A stretch of 64,000 nt of DNA from Pseudonocardia sp. DSM 110487 (GTDB lineage: Bacteria; Actinomycetota; Actinomycetes; Mycobacteriales; Pseudonocardiaceae). Below the pieces are notes generated by a model, which did no database searches, was not told where the DNA came from, and worked only from the letters and a program-made list of their open reading frames with translations. Within the stretch, counting starts at the first letter, position 1. Each line of letters starts with the position of its first letter. Positions 26,556 to 35,275 of the stretch are shown one piece after another. The stretch is from the NCBI RefSeq assembly GCF_019468565.1, contig NZ_CP080521.1, positions 310,001 through 374,000 of the forward strand. The letters are read 5' to 3'. A program made the translations under genes and the position numbers.

Positions 26556-27337
26556 CCTCAGCGTCATCGATACAGCCGGTTCGCAGGGGGCGGGCCAGCG
26601 CGGCGGGAACCTCCGTCGAGAAAGCCATGCGGATCCTCGAGGCGCTCGCCGTGCCGGACGGGCCGCACCGGCTGATGGACGTGGCCGAGCGCGCGGCCGT
26701 GCCCCGCTCCACGGCGTACCGCGTGCTGGCCACGCTCACCGCCGAGGGGTTCGCCGAGAACTGCGGCGACGGGCGCTACGGCGTCGGGGGGCGGCTGTCC
26801 GGGCTCGGCGCGCAGCTCGTCTCGGTGGTGTCGGCCGGGGTCGGGCCCGCCCTGCGCCGGCTGCAGGAGGGCGCGGGCGGCAACACGGTGCACCTCGCGG
26901 TCCGGGTCGGCGACCACGCCGTCTACCTGCACAAGGTCGACAGCGACAAGCCGTACGAGATGCGTTCGCGGGTGGGCAACCAGCTCATGCTGCACTGCAC
27001 GGCGATCGGCAAGGCGGTCCTCGCCCATCTCCCTCCGGACGAGGTGGACGCCGTGATGGCCTCGGCGGGCATGCCGGCCCGTACCGAGGCCACGATCACC
27101 GGCCTCCCGGCCCTGCACGCCGAGCTGGCCGCCGTGCGCGAGCGCGGTTTCGCCGTCGACGACGAGGAGAACGAGGCCACCGTGCGCTGCCTCGGTGCGG
27201 CTGTCCTCGACCGGGCAGGCCGGCCGCGCGGCGGCGTGAGCATCTCCACCGTCACGTTCGCGGTGAAACGCGCCGAGCTGCTCGGCTACGCACCGCTGTT
27301 GAAATCGACCGTCCAGGGAATGACCGATCTCGTATAG
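26552..27337 (+). CDS. IclR-family regulator
   Basis: 261 residues from ATG 26552 (ATGA overlap with the permease stop). The winged HTH spans residues 20-85 (VEKAMRILEALA, then LMDVAERAAVPRSTAYRVLA), followed by the IclR effector domain with LHCTAIGKAVLAHL and VDDEENEATVRCLGAAVLD. IclR proteins usually control aromatic or sugar-acid catabolism and bind pyruvate-like or aldarate ligands. Being inside the operon it is probably a local regulator of the transport and catabolic genes; the 22-bp palindrome at 22900-22921 is a candidate site. Confidence 0.92.
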   Translation: MTSASSIQPVRRGRASAAGTSVEKAMRILEALAVPDGPHRLMDVAERAAVPRSTAYRVLATLTAEGFAENCGDGRYGVGGRLSGLGAQLVSVVSAGVGPALRRLQEGAGGNTVHLAVRVGDHAVYLHKVDSDKPYEMRSRVGNQLMLHCTAIGKAVLAHLPPDEVDAVMASAGMPARTEATITGLPALHAELAAVRERGFAVDDEENEATVRCLGAAVLDRAGRPRGGVSISTVTFAVKRAELLGYAPLLKSTVQGMTDLV

Positions 27338-27358
27338 CAGGAAGAAGGCGAAGCGGAC

Positions 27359-28180
27359 GTGCGCATCCATCCCGGCAAGGACGATCTCGAGGAGCTCACC
27401 GCGGCGTGGACCGGTGAGCGCTTCGGATCGGGCCGGCCCCGAGTTCCGGACGACGTGCTGGAGAGCCTGAAGCTCGCCACCACCGAGGAGGCGTGGGGCC
27501 ACCTGTTCCAGGCCGGGTACGTGCGCCAGTTCGCGGGAGGCTGGCGCGAGACGCACCCGGGCACGGTGATCGTCGGCAGGGCCGTCACCGCGCAGTTCCT
27601 GCCGCACCGGCCCGACTACGACGCCGTCGTGGTCGCGGCGGGCGCGCGCGAGGGGCACATGGAGGGCGACCGCCAGAACTCGTGGGTGATCGAGACCCTC
27701 GAGAGCGGCGACGTCATGGTCGTCGACATCTTCGGCAAGGTCGTCGAGGGCACGGTGGTCGGCGACAACCTCGGAACGGCCGTGGCCTCGCGCACCGGCG
27801 TGGGCGCGGTGATCGACGGCGGCATCCGCGACCTGCAGGGCCTGCAGCAGCTGCCCGGCGGGGTCAACATCTTCCACCGCGACGTCGACCCCACGCCCAT
27901 CCGCGGGGTCACGCTCGCCGGGATCAACATCCCGATCCGGATCGGCGGGGCCACGGTCCTGCCCGGCGACGTGATCCTCGGCACCCCCACCGGCGTCGCC
28001 GTGATCCCAGCCCACCTCGCCGCGGAGGTGGCCGCCACCAGCGTGGACACCCGCATCCGCGACGTGTTCGGAAAGCAGCGGCTGGCCGAGCGGCGCTACA
28101 CGAGCGCCCAGATCGACGTGCCGACCTGGGCGGACGACATCGAGGCCGACTTCCAGCAGTGGCGCAAGGAGCGTGGATGA
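27359..28180 (+). CDS. RraA-family protein, longer form
   Basis: 273 residues from GTG 27359. The RraA core (VVDIFGKVVEGTVVGDN, GAVIDGGIRDLQG, then LPGDVILGTPTGVAVIP) is present. About 40 extra N-terminal residues and a C-terminal extension with DVFGKQRLAERRYTSAQID set it apart from the 228-residue copy at 19151. The conserved GGIRD carries the substrate-binding Arg and metal-site Asp. It overlaps the second dehydratase by four bases, mirroring the first pair. Likely an aldolase or decarboxylase acting on the keto-acid product; the exact reaction is unknown. Confidence 0.82.
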   Translation: MRIHPGKDDLEELTAAWTGERFGSGRPRVPDDVLESLKLATTEEAWGHLFQAGYVRQFAGGWRETHPGTVIVGRAVTAQFLPHRPDYDAVVVAAGAREGHMEGDRQNSWVIETLESGDVMVVDIFGKVVEGTVVGDNLGTAVASRTGVGAVIDGGIRDLQGLQQLPGGVNIFHRDVDPTPIRGVTLAGINIPIRIGGATVLPGDVILGTPTGVAVIPAHLAAEVAATSVDTRIRDVFGKQRLAERRYTSAQIDVPTWADDIEADFQQWRKERG

Positions 28181-29451
28181 GTTCCAGCACGATCACCGAG
28201 GAATACGTCGATACCGCGTCGCGGCCCAGCGACCTGCGGATCACGGACGTGCGGGTGGCGAACCTGCACGGGGTGCCGTTCCGCTCGTCGATCATCCGGA
28301 TCGACACCAACCAGGGGCTCGTCGGCTACGGCGAGGTGCGCGACCAGGCCAGCGCCAGCTACGCGCTCGTGCTCAAGAGCCGGATCGTGGGGGAGAACCC
28401 CTGCAACCTCGACAAGGTCTTCCGCAAGATCAAGCAGTTCGGGCACCACGGCCGCCAGGGCGGCGGCGTGTCCGGCATCGAGATGGCGCTGATGGACCTG
28501 GCGGGCAAGGCGTACGGCGTGCCCGCGTACGCGCTCGTCGGCGGCAAGTTCCGCGACACGGTGCGGTGCTACGCCGACACGCCGTCGCTGCTCGACCCGC
28601 ACGAGATGGGCGAGCGGCTGCTCGAGCGCAAGCGCCGCGGCTTCACGATGCTCAAGATGGACGTGGGCATCTCGCTGCTGTGGGACGTCCCCGGCACGCT
28701 CATCGCCCCGCCAGGGGCGCGTGAGGACGTCTCGACGATGCACCCGTTCACGGGCATCCAGGTCACCCCCAAGGGGGTCGAGCACCTGGCGAGCTACGTC
28801 GACACCGTGCGGTCGATCGTCGGTTACGACGTGGCGCTCGCGGCCGACCACTTCGGCCACATCGCCCTCGACTCGTGCATCCGGATCGGGCGGGCCCTCG
28901 AACCGTTCACGCTGGCCTGGATCGAGGACCTGATCCCGTGGCAGTTCACCGACCAGTGGCGTCAGCTCACCGAGGCCGTTGCGGTGCCCACCTGCACGGG
29001 TGAAGACATCTACCTCACCGAGGGCTTCAAACCCCTGCTCGACGCGGGCGCCATCCGCGTGGTGCACCCCGACCCGGCCACGTCCGGTGGGATCGCCGAG
29101 ACGAAGCGGCTCGGGGACTACGCGCAGGAGCGCGGAATCGCCATGGCGCTGCACCTCGCGGCGTCGCCGATCGCCACGATGGCCTGCGTCCACCTCGCCG
29201 CCGCAACGGAGAACTTCCTCGCGCTCGAGCACCACGCCGCCGACGTGCCGTTCTGGAGTGAGCTGGTCACCGGCCTGCCCCGGCCGCTGATCCAGGACGG
29301 GTCCATCACGGTGCCGGACACCCCGGGCCTCGGGTTCGGAGAGATCAACGAGGAGCTGTTCCGCCAGCAGCTGGACCCGCGCGACCCGGTGTTCTTCGCC
29401 GAGACGACCCACTGGGACGGCGAGACGAGCCACGACCGCCTGTGGAGCTGA
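28177..29451 (+). CDS. Mandelate racemase/muconate lactonizing enzyme family (second acid-sugar dehydratase)
   Basis: 424 residues from ATG 28177. Enolase-superfamily ligands are visible: Asp in VALAADHFGHIALD, Glu in LAWIEDLIPWQ, Glu in CTGEDIYLTEG, and a catalytic His in ALHLAASPIATM. LKMDVGISLLWDVPGT and the HPFTG segment form a longer capping region than in the first dehydratase at 19834-20988. The two enzymes are only distantly alike, so they probably act on different epimers or successive substrates. The stop is one base before the TTG start of the next gene, so they are coupled. Confidence 0.86.
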   Translation: MSSSTITEEYVDTASRPSDLRITDVRVANLHGVPFRSSIIRIDTNQGLVGYGEVRDQASASYALVLKSRIVGENPCNLDKVFRKIKQFGHHGRQGGGVSGIEMALMDLAGKAYGVPAYALVGGKFRDTVRCYADTPSLLDPHEMGERLLERKRRGFTMLKMDVGISLLWDVPGTLIAPPGAREDVSTMHPFTGIQVTPKGVEHLASYVDTVRSIVGYDVALAADHFGHIALDSCIRIGRALEPFTLAWIEDLIPWQFTDQWRQLTEAVAVPTCTGEDIYLTEGFKPLLDAGAIRVVHPDPATSGGIAETKRLGDYAQERGIAMALHLAASPIATMACVHLAAATENFLALEHHAADVPFWSELVTGLPRPLIQDGSITVPDTPGLGFGEINEELFRQQLDPRDPVFFAETTHWDGETSHDRLWS

Positions 29452-29452
29452 G

Positions 29453-30319
29453 TTGAGGATCGCCGTGACGGGCGCGGCGGGCCGGCTGGGCCGGCACGTC
29501 GTCGCCCGTGCCCTGCGCGCCGGGCACGAGGTCGTCGCAACCGATCTGCCCGGCGCGACCGAGGAGCCCGCGGGACGGGTGGAGTGGCGGGCCGCCGATC
29601 TCACCGACTTCGACCAGGCAAAGACCGCGCTCGCCGGCGCCGAGGCCGTGATCCACCTGGGTGGGCTCGTGCATCCCGGCTACCCGGAGCCGGAGGTCCA
29701 CCGCGTCAACGTGAACGGCACGTACCACGTGCTGGTGGCCGCCGAGGAGCACGGGCTGGAGGGCGTCTGCCTCGCGTCGAGCATCAACGCGATCGGTGGC
29801 GTCTACAGCGCGGAGCCGCGCTACGACTACTTCCCGGTGGACGAGGACCATCCGACCTACGCCGAGGACGCCTACAGCCTGTCCAAATGGATCGTCGAGC
29901 AGCAGTCGGCGGCGTTCGCGCGCCGCCGGCTGGACGTGGCGTTCTCCGCGCTGCGGCTGCACGGCCTGCGTGACGACGCGGAAGCGGCGAAGTCCCGTGG
30001 ACCTGACGACGGCAGGGCTCGCAAGGACCTGTGGGGCTGGGTGAGCTTCGACGCGGCGGCGGCCGCCTGCCTGCTCGCGGTGCTCCGCCCGACCCCGGGC
30101 CACGCCGTCTACCACGTGGTGGCCGACCGCACGATCACCCGCACGCCCAGCGCCGAGCTGGCCGCGCGCTGGTACCCGGGCGTGCCCCTGCGCGCGCCGA
30201 TGGCGGGCACCGCCGGGTTCTACTCCACGGCCAGGACCACCGAGGACCTCGGCTGGGATCCCGCCGTCGACCACCCGGAGATCGCTCCCCGTGAACGGTC
30301 CCGCCTCCCGGCCGCCTGA
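29453..30319 (+). CDS. NAD-dependent epimerase/dehydratase (uronate dehydrogenase-like)
   Basis: 288 residues from TTG 29453, one base after the previous stop. The Rossmann glycine motif is TGAAGRLGRH and the catalytic pair is YSLSK (Tyr-x-x-x-Lys) with a preceding SSINA serine. Length and motifs fit extended SDRs such as uronate dehydrogenase or NAD-dependent sugar epimerases. Uronate dehydrogenase would produce aldarolactones that the two dehydratases could use after hydrolysis, a coherent but untested pathway. It is the last gene of the plus-strand operon; a TetR gene converges five bases later. Confidence 0.8.
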   Translation: MRIAVTGAAGRLGRHVVARALRAGHEVVATDLPGATEEPAGRVEWRAADLTDFDQAKTALAGAEAVIHLGGLVHPGYPEPEVHRVNVNGTYHVLVAAEEHGLEGVCLASSINAIGGVYSAEPRYDYFPVDEDHPTYAEDAYSLSKWIVEQQSAAFARRRLDVAFSALRLHGLRDDAEAAKSRGPDDGRARKDLWGWVSFDAAAAACLLAVLRPTPGHAVYHVVADRTITRTPSAELAARWYPGVPLRAPMAGTAGFYSTARTTEDLGWDPAVDHPEIAPRERSRLPAA

Positions 30320-30324
30320 TCGCG

Positions 30325-30966
30325 TCAGTTGCTCGTGATGTGGTCGGCCCAGATGACGTGCCCTGGCAGGGGGTCGTGCTCCCGGCCGGCCCGGAGGCTC
30401 TCCAGGAGCAGCGCCATGCAGCGCTCCGAGGCCAGCTGCGCTGAGGCGCTCCACTCGATCGACAGCGGATGGGCCAGCAGCGCGAACATCACGGCGACGT
30501 CGCCGGTGCCGACGTCCGTGCGTAGCGTGCCCTCGGCCTGCGCCCTGCGCACCACGCGGTCGAGCAGTTCGATCATGTGCCGGCGGGACTGGTCGACGTC
30601 GCGTTCCTTCTTGAGGAGCGCGTGCACGTGCGGGTAGGCCGTGAGCAGCCGGAAGGACAGCCGCAGCTCCTGTGACTGGCGCAGAATGCGCACCAATGCG
30701 TCCCATGCCGAGGGTTCCTCGGTGAGGGCGGCGTTCGCCTCAGTGAACGCGTTCTCGAAGTTGTTCACGGCCACCGCCCGGATGAGGGCCTCCCGGTCGG
30801 CGAAGTGCCGGTAGAGCGTGCCCGTGGCGACGCCAGCCGATCGAGCGATTTCCTCGGTGGGCGCGTCCGGGCCGTGTGTGGCGAACCACGTCTTGGCGGC
30901 GGCGACGATACGGTCGCGGTTGCGGCGCGCGTCAGCCCGCAGTCTGGGCTGCTGCTCGTCTCCCAC
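30325..30966 (-). CDS. TetR-family regulator of the efflux operon
   Basis: 213 residues from GTG 30966. The HTH is at residues 10-60 (RRNRDRIVAAAKTWFA, then TEEIARSAGVATGTLYRHFA), with a C-terminal domain of the SbtR-like type (EGTLRTDVGTGDVAVMFALL). It is divergent from a three-gene efflux operon. The 146-base gap contains a CCACTCTC/GAGCGTGG inverted repeat (31071-31093) and two CACTCTCG words (31007 and 31072 areas). It is most likely the drug-responsive repressor of that operon and of itself. Confidence 0.88.
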   Translation of the reverse strand: MGDEQQPRLRADARRNRDRIVAAAKTWFATHGPDAPTEEIARSAGVATGTLYRHFADREALIRAVAVNNFENAFTEANAALTEEPSAWDALVRILRQSQELRLSFRLLTAYPHVHALLKKERDVDQSRRHMIELLDRVVRRAQAEGTLRTDVGTGDVAVMFALLAHPLSIEWSASAQLASERCMALLLESLRAGREHDPLPGHVIWADHITSN

Positions 30967-31070
30967 GGCCGTCCTCTCGGTTGGGTCTCAGCGTTTTATC
31001 AGGCCGTCACTCTCGCATGATCGGGGTCACTCGATGGCGGGAAACGGTATCTGCGAGACTCCACTCTCGT

Positions 31071-31093
31071 TTCTAGAGCGTGGTGATTGTGCC
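31071..31093. promoter_or_regulatory. Candidate TetR operator before the efflux operon
   Basis: CCACTCTC (31071-31078) and GAGCGTGG (31086-31093) are inverted with one mismatch and a seven-base spacer. The site is 20 bases before the GTG start of the first adaptor gene. The word CACTCTCG recurs about 65 bases upstream, which could be a second half-site. I could not place a convincing -35/-10 pair. Confidence 0.5.
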
Positions 31094-31112
31094 GCATCAG
31101 CGGGAGGGGAGC

Positions 31113-32807
31113 GTGCAGCGGATGAACCGGCGTTACATGTCGGCCGGACGGCTGCGGCGGATCGGCGCGGCGGGGTGCGGGGTACTTGCCGTGCTCCTGG
31201 TTGCCTCGTGCACGAGCGAGGAGGCCTCGAGACCGACAACTGCGACGGTTCAGCGCGCTTCGGTGACCAGCGGCGTGTCGGCCACCGGCTCGATGAGCGC
31301 GGCCAGCCAGCAGAACATGGGCTTCCCGGACGGCGGTCAGCTGACCAACGTCTTCGTGAAGGTCGGCGACCGCGTCGAGCCGGGGCAGGTGATAGCCACG
31401 GTGGACGACTTCGCCCTGCGCCAGACGCTGGAGCAGCAGCAGGGGCAGCTGAGGTCCCAGCAGGCCGCTCTCGACCGGCTGATCAACTCCCCGGTCGCCG
31501 ACGGTGCCGGTGACTCGCTGTCACAGGCCCAGGAGATCCTGGACAAGACTCGCAAGCAGGCCTCCGAGGCGCTCGACGCGGCCGAGCAGGAGATCGACAA
31601 CGCCGAGCGGAAGCTCGAGGTCGACAAGAAGGTCCTCGACAGGGCCGAGGACCAGCTCGAGGCCGACGAGCGGGCGTGCGACGACGACTCGCCGAGCAAT
31701 AGCTCGACGAACAACGGCTCGGGGCGCAGCAACTCCGCCAACGGCGGCTCGTCGGGCAGCGGCTCGTCGGGCAGCGGCGCCGAGGGCAGCGAGGACTCGG
31801 ACGACGAGGACGGCAGCACCACCAACTCGTCGGGCTCGCTGCTGTCGGTGACCCCGAGCTCGACGAACCAGTCGGCCGCGTGCAGCGCCATCCCGTCGGA
31901 CAAGTCCGCGGTGGCGTCGGCCAAGCAGACGGTCGTGGTCAGCAAGAACGCGGTGGATTCCGCGAAGAGGTCGCGCGACTCCCAGCGGGCCAGCGGCGAG
32001 CTGTCGATCGCGAACGCCGAGCAGTCGGTGGTGAGCGCCCGCAACAACGCGAACTCGGAGCGGTCGGACCGGCCGTTCAACATCGAGGAGCAGCGCGGCG
32101 CCGTCGTGAGCCAGCAGGCGGCCGTGGCCGCCGCGCAGCGCGACGTCGACGACGCCACGCTGCGTTCGCCGGTGGCCGCCACGGTCTCGGCGGTCAACGG
32201 TGTGGTCGGGGAGTACCTGGCGCCGAGCAGCGGCACCAGTGCCCTTGCCCCGGGAAGCCAGGCGGGCATCCCGGGCGTGGACTCCGCGTCGGCGGCGCAG
32301 GCCGCTGCCGGGGTCGGCGCCAACCCGGCCCGGCCCGGCGGCACCCAGTTCCTGGTGCTCGACAACATCGACGCGTTCCAGGTGGTTGTCCCCTTCAACG
32401 AGTCGGACGCCGCGACGATCAGCCAGAACCAGAAGGTCAACGTGGCGGTCGACGCGGTCCCGGACGTCACGCTCGAGGGCACGGTGCTCTCGGTCGCACC
32501 GACCGGCACCGCCATCTCCGGGGTTGTCACCTACTACGTGACGATCGTCGTCAACAACTCGGACCCGCGGATCAAGGACGGGCAAACGGTGCGCGCCACC
32601 GTGGTCACCGAGGAGCTCGCCAACGTGCTCACTGTGCCGAGCGCGGCGGTGCGCCAGGAGAACGGTCGCTCCGTGGTGACGGTCCTGAACTCCGACGGCA
32701 CCCAGGCGACGGTTCCGTTCGAGCCGGGCAAGGTGGGGGCGGACCGCACACAGGTGCTCTCCGGCCTGCGGGAGGGGCAGCAGATCGTGCTGCCCACCCC
32801 ACGGTGA
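31113..32807 (+). CDS. HlyD-like membrane fusion lipoprotein with Ser/Asn/Asp-rich insert
   Basis: 564 residues from GTG 31113, five bases after GGAGG; starts at 31080 and 31122 are also in frame. A signal peptide ends in lipobox LVASC (Cys about residue 33). GQLTNVFVKVGDRVEPGQVI is the biotinyl-lipoyl half-domain of periplasmic adaptors, followed by a long coiled coil (about 95-190). The hairpin is split by a low-complexity Ser/Asn/Gly/Asp-rich stretch at about 192-240. A second coiled coil (about 270-350) and beta-barrel domains follow. It would couple to the DHA2 pump encoded third in the operon, outside the cytoplasmic membrane. Confidence 0.82.
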   Translation: MQRMNRRYMSAGRLRRIGAAGCGVLAVLLVASCTSEEASRPTTATVQRASVTSGVSATGSMSAASQQNMGFPDGGQLTNVFVKVGDRVEPGQVIATVDDFALRQTLEQQQGQLRSQQAALDRLINSPVADGAGDSLSQAQEILDKTRKQASEALDAAEQEIDNAERKLEVDKKVLDRAEDQLEADERACDDDSPSNSSTNNGSGRSNSANGGSSGSGSSGSGAEGSEDSDDEDGSTTNSSGSLLSVTPSSTNQSAACSAIPSDKSAVASAKQTVVVSKNAVDSAKRSRDSQRASGELSIANAEQSVVSARNNANSERSDRPFNIEEQRGAVVSQQAAVAAAQRDVDDATLRSPVAATVSAVNGVVGEYLAPSSGTSALAPGSQAGIPGVDSASAAQAAAGVGANPARPGGTQFLVLDNIDAFQVVVPFNESDAATISQNQKVNVAVDAVPDVTLEGTVLSVAPTGTAISGVVTYYVTIVVNNSDPRIKDGQTVRATVVTEELANVLTVPSAAVRQENGRSVVTVLNSDGTQATVPFEPGKVGADRTQVLSGLREGQQIVLPTPR

Positions 32808-32843
32808 ACGAGCGGATACTCGAGGTCGGAGGGGAGTCGATCG

Positions 32844-33641
32844 ATGTCTGAGGGTCCGATCACGGAGCCGGTCGCGGTGAGCAACGGCAGCACCGATGGC
32901 AGGGGTACCGAGGCCAAGAGCAACGACAGCAACACCAACAGCACCAACAGCGCAGGCGACGCCGCCGAGCCGAAGCAGAAGCGGCAGATGTCGCGGGGCA
33001 CGAGGATCGCGCTCGTCCTGATCCTCGTGATCGCCGTGGTTGCCGGTGGTGGGGTCACCGCCTGGTACTTCATCGACGCGCAGAACTACGTCACCACCGA
33101 CAACGCGCAGGTCGACGGCGACCGCATCTCGGTCAACGCGCCCACCAGCGGCACGGTGATCGACTGGAGGGCCACGGAGGGTTCGCAGCTGCAGCAGGAC
33201 CACGTCGTGGGACGGATCCGCATCCAGGGTGCGTTCGTCCAGCCGGAGATGGCGGTGCGGTCTCCGGGCAACGGCACGGTCGCGGTCAACAACGCCGTCG
33301 AGGGCACCTACGTCACGGCGGGCACCGAGCTGGCGGTCGCCTACGACTTCTCCAAGATCTACGTCACCGCGCGCGTCGACGAGACGGACATCGACGACGT
33401 CCGTCCCGGCCAGGTCGTCGACATCGACGTCGACGCGTTCCCCGGCCATCAGTTCAGGGGATCGGTGCGCGAAGTGCAGGGTGGGGCCGCGGGTGTCTTC
33501 TCGGTGTTCCCGGAGTCCAACACCTCGGGGAACTTCCAGAAGGTCACGCAGGTGATCCCGGTGAAGATCGATATCGACAACCCGGAGGGTCTCGGGATCG
33601 TGCCTGGCATGAACGTCACCGTGCACATTCACAAGGGCTGA
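32844..33641 (+). CDS. EmrA/HlyD-type membrane fusion protein
   Basis: 265 residues from ATG 32844. A hydrophilic Ser/Asn/Asp-rich N-terminus (about 50 residues) precedes one membrane helix (about 53-75). Then follows the EmrA-like sequence YVTTDNAQVDGDRISVNAP and a lipoyl/barrel domain (VYVTARVDETDIDDVRPGQV-type strands). It lacks the long coiled-coil hairpin of typical EmrA, which is supplied by the larger adaptor upstream, so the two may work as a split adaptor pair. The DHA2 pump starts three bases after the stop. Confidence 0.85.
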   Translation: MSEGPITEPVAVSNGSTDGRGTEAKSNDSNTNSTNSAGDAAEPKQKRQMSRGTRIALVLILVIAVVAGGGVTAWYFIDAQNYVTTDNAQVDGDRISVNAPTSGTVIDWRATEGSQLQQDHVVGRIRIQGAFVQPEMAVRSPGNGTVAVNNAVEGTYVTAGTELAVAYDFSKIYVTARVDETDIDDVRPGQVVDIDVDAFPGHQFRGSVREVQGGAAGVFSVFPESNTSGNFQKVTQVIPVKIDIDNPEGLGIVPGMNVTVHIHKG

Positions 33642-33644
33642 GCG

Positions 33645-35180
33645 GTGACGCAGGCGGCGGCGGCCCGCGCGGAGGCACGCGCGGCCGCCGGGGGGTGGCT
33701 GCTTCCGCTCGTCGTGCTCGTGTCCGGCATGTTCATGTCGGTGCTCGACACGAGCATCGTCAACGTGGCGATCCCGAAGATGCAGAACGTCTTCGGGGTC
33801 ACCGCGGACGACATCGAGTGGATCGCCACGTCCTACACGCTCGTGCTCGGCGTGGTCGTGCCGGCCAGCTCGTGGCTCGCCAACCGGGTCGGCATGAAGC
33901 GGCTGTACATCATCGCGCTGGTGGCCTTCGCCGCGGGATCGGCGCTCTGCGGCGCCGCGTGGGATCTGGAGAGCATGATCGCCTTCCGGGTTCTGCAGGC
34001 CATCCCGGGCGGCGTCCTGCCGGTCGTGAGCCTCTCGATGCTCTACCAGATCGTGCCGAGGGAACGGATCGGCGCCGCGATGGGCATCTACGGCCTCGGT
34101 GTCGTCGTCGCGCCGGCAGTCGGCCCGACGCTCGGCGGCTACCTGGTCGAGTACGTGGACTGGCGGCTGATCTTCTTCATCAACGTGCCGATCGGCGTAC
34201 TGGGGGCGATCGCGGCCTTCCTCCTGCTGCCGGCCTTCACCGGTCAGCCGGCCGGCCGGTTCGATTTCCTCGGCTTCCTCGCCATCGCCACCGGGCTCTC
34301 GTCGCTGCTGCTCGCACTCTCGGAGGGGCAGTCGTGGGGATGGAGCGACTATCGCACGGTGATCCTGATCATCCTCGGGATCGTGTCCCTCGCGCTGTTC
34401 GTGGTGATCGAGAACGCTGTCGAGAACCCGCTGCTCGACGTCCGGGTGTTCCGGGTGTGGCAGTACACCAACTCGCTGCTGCTGATCGCGGTGCTCTCGA
34501 TCGGCCTGTTCTCCGTGCTCTTCTACATCCCTGTGTACCTCCAGTCAGCGCGCGGGCTCCAGGCGTTCGAGGCCGGGTTGCTGCTCATGCCCCAGGCGCT
34601 CGTCATGCTCGTCATGATGCCGATCGCCGGGCAGATCTACGACCGGATCGGTGCGCGCGTGCCCGCGGTCGTCGGCATGCTGATCATGACGGTGGCGACC
34701 TATCTCCTGCAGGACCTGACCGCTGTCACGTCGCAGGAGGAGATCGTCGGGCTGCTCTGCTTCCGGGCCTTCGGCACCGGGCTGTGCATGATGCCGATCA
34801 TGACGGGTGGGATCTCGGCCGTTCCGCCCGCGATCGTCGGCTCGGCGAGCGCGTTCAACAACGTCGCGCAGCGCGTCTCGTCGGCACTCGGGCTCGCTGC
34901 CTTGACCGCCTTCATGACCATCCAGCAGGCTCAGCTGGGCGCCGATCGCAGCGGGTTGCTCGACCCCGCGATGCTGCCCTCGCTCGGTCAGGGGCAGACG
35001 GGGCAGCTGCTCGGCACCTATGCGATCTACCAGCAGACCAACACGCAGGTCTACGTCTCGTCGCTCGACGACGTCATGCTCATCATCACGGTCATGACCG
35101 CCTTCGCCGTCGTGCTCGCCTGCTTCCTCCGTCATGGGCGCAGTGAGTCTGCCGGCGCCGGGCCCGCGATGGTCGACTGA
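33645..35180 (+). CDS. DHA2-family MFS efflux pump (EmrB/QacA-like)
   Basis: 511 residues from GTG 33645, about 14 membrane segments. The helix-1 signature SGMFMSVLDTSIVNVAIP contains the LDxTxVNxALP core of the EmrB subfamily. Helix-4/5 GAAMGIYGLGVVVAPAVGPT, then LGGYLVEYVDWRLIFFINVP, is the antiporter motif C region. It pumps lipophilic drugs or metabolites by proton antiport. With two adaptor proteins upstream it forms an EmrAB-like export system under the divergent TetR. It ends shortly before a terminator-like hairpin at 35209. Confidence 0.92.
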   Translation: MTQAAAARAEARAAAGGWLLPLVVLVSGMFMSVLDTSIVNVAIPKMQNVFGVTADDIEWIATSYTLVLGVVVPASSWLANRVGMKRLYIIALVAFAAGSALCGAAWDLESMIAFRVLQAIPGGVLPVVSLSMLYQIVPRERIGAAMGIYGLGVVVAPAVGPTLGGYLVEYVDWRLIFFINVPIGVLGAIAAFLLLPAFTGQPAGRFDFLGFLAIATGLSSLLLALSEGQSWGWSDYRTVILIILGIVSLALFVVIENAVENPLLDVRVFRVWQYTNSLLLIAVLSIGLFSVLFYIPVYLQSARGLQAFEAGLLLMPQALVMLVMMPIAGQIYDRIGARVPAVVGMLIMTVATYLLQDLTAVTSQEEIVGLLCFRAFGTGLCMMPIMTGGISAVPPAIVGSASAFNNVAQRVSSALGLAALTAFMTIQQAQLGADRSGLLDPAMLPSLGQGQTGQLLGTYAIYQQTNTQVYVSSLDDVMLIITVMTAFAVVLACFLRHGRSESAGAGPAMVD

Positions 35181-35208
35181 GGGGTTGCTGAGGCGACGCG
35201 GAACCCGC

Positions 35209-35230
35209 CGACGGGTGCCCGTCGTCTTCT
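35209..35230 (+). terminator. Intrinsic-terminator-like hairpin after the efflux operon
   Basis: CGACGGG (35209-35215) and CCCGTCG (35218-35224) form a tight stem followed by the pyrimidine stretch TCTTCT. It lies 28 bases after the DHA2 pump stop and before the P450 gene, where transcription should end. The stem is short but G+C-rich. Confidence 0.6.
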
Positions 35231-35275
35231 AGGCGGGAGCGCGCCACGAGGGCGTGCGCGCCGTCGGGAGGTCCG

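Noticed and set aside
19151..28180. RraA proteins as RNase E inhibitors or demethylmenaquinone methyltransferases
   Set aside because: Context with acid-sugar dehydratases and the GGIRD motif favours a keto-acid lyase; the older names are historical misannotations of the family.
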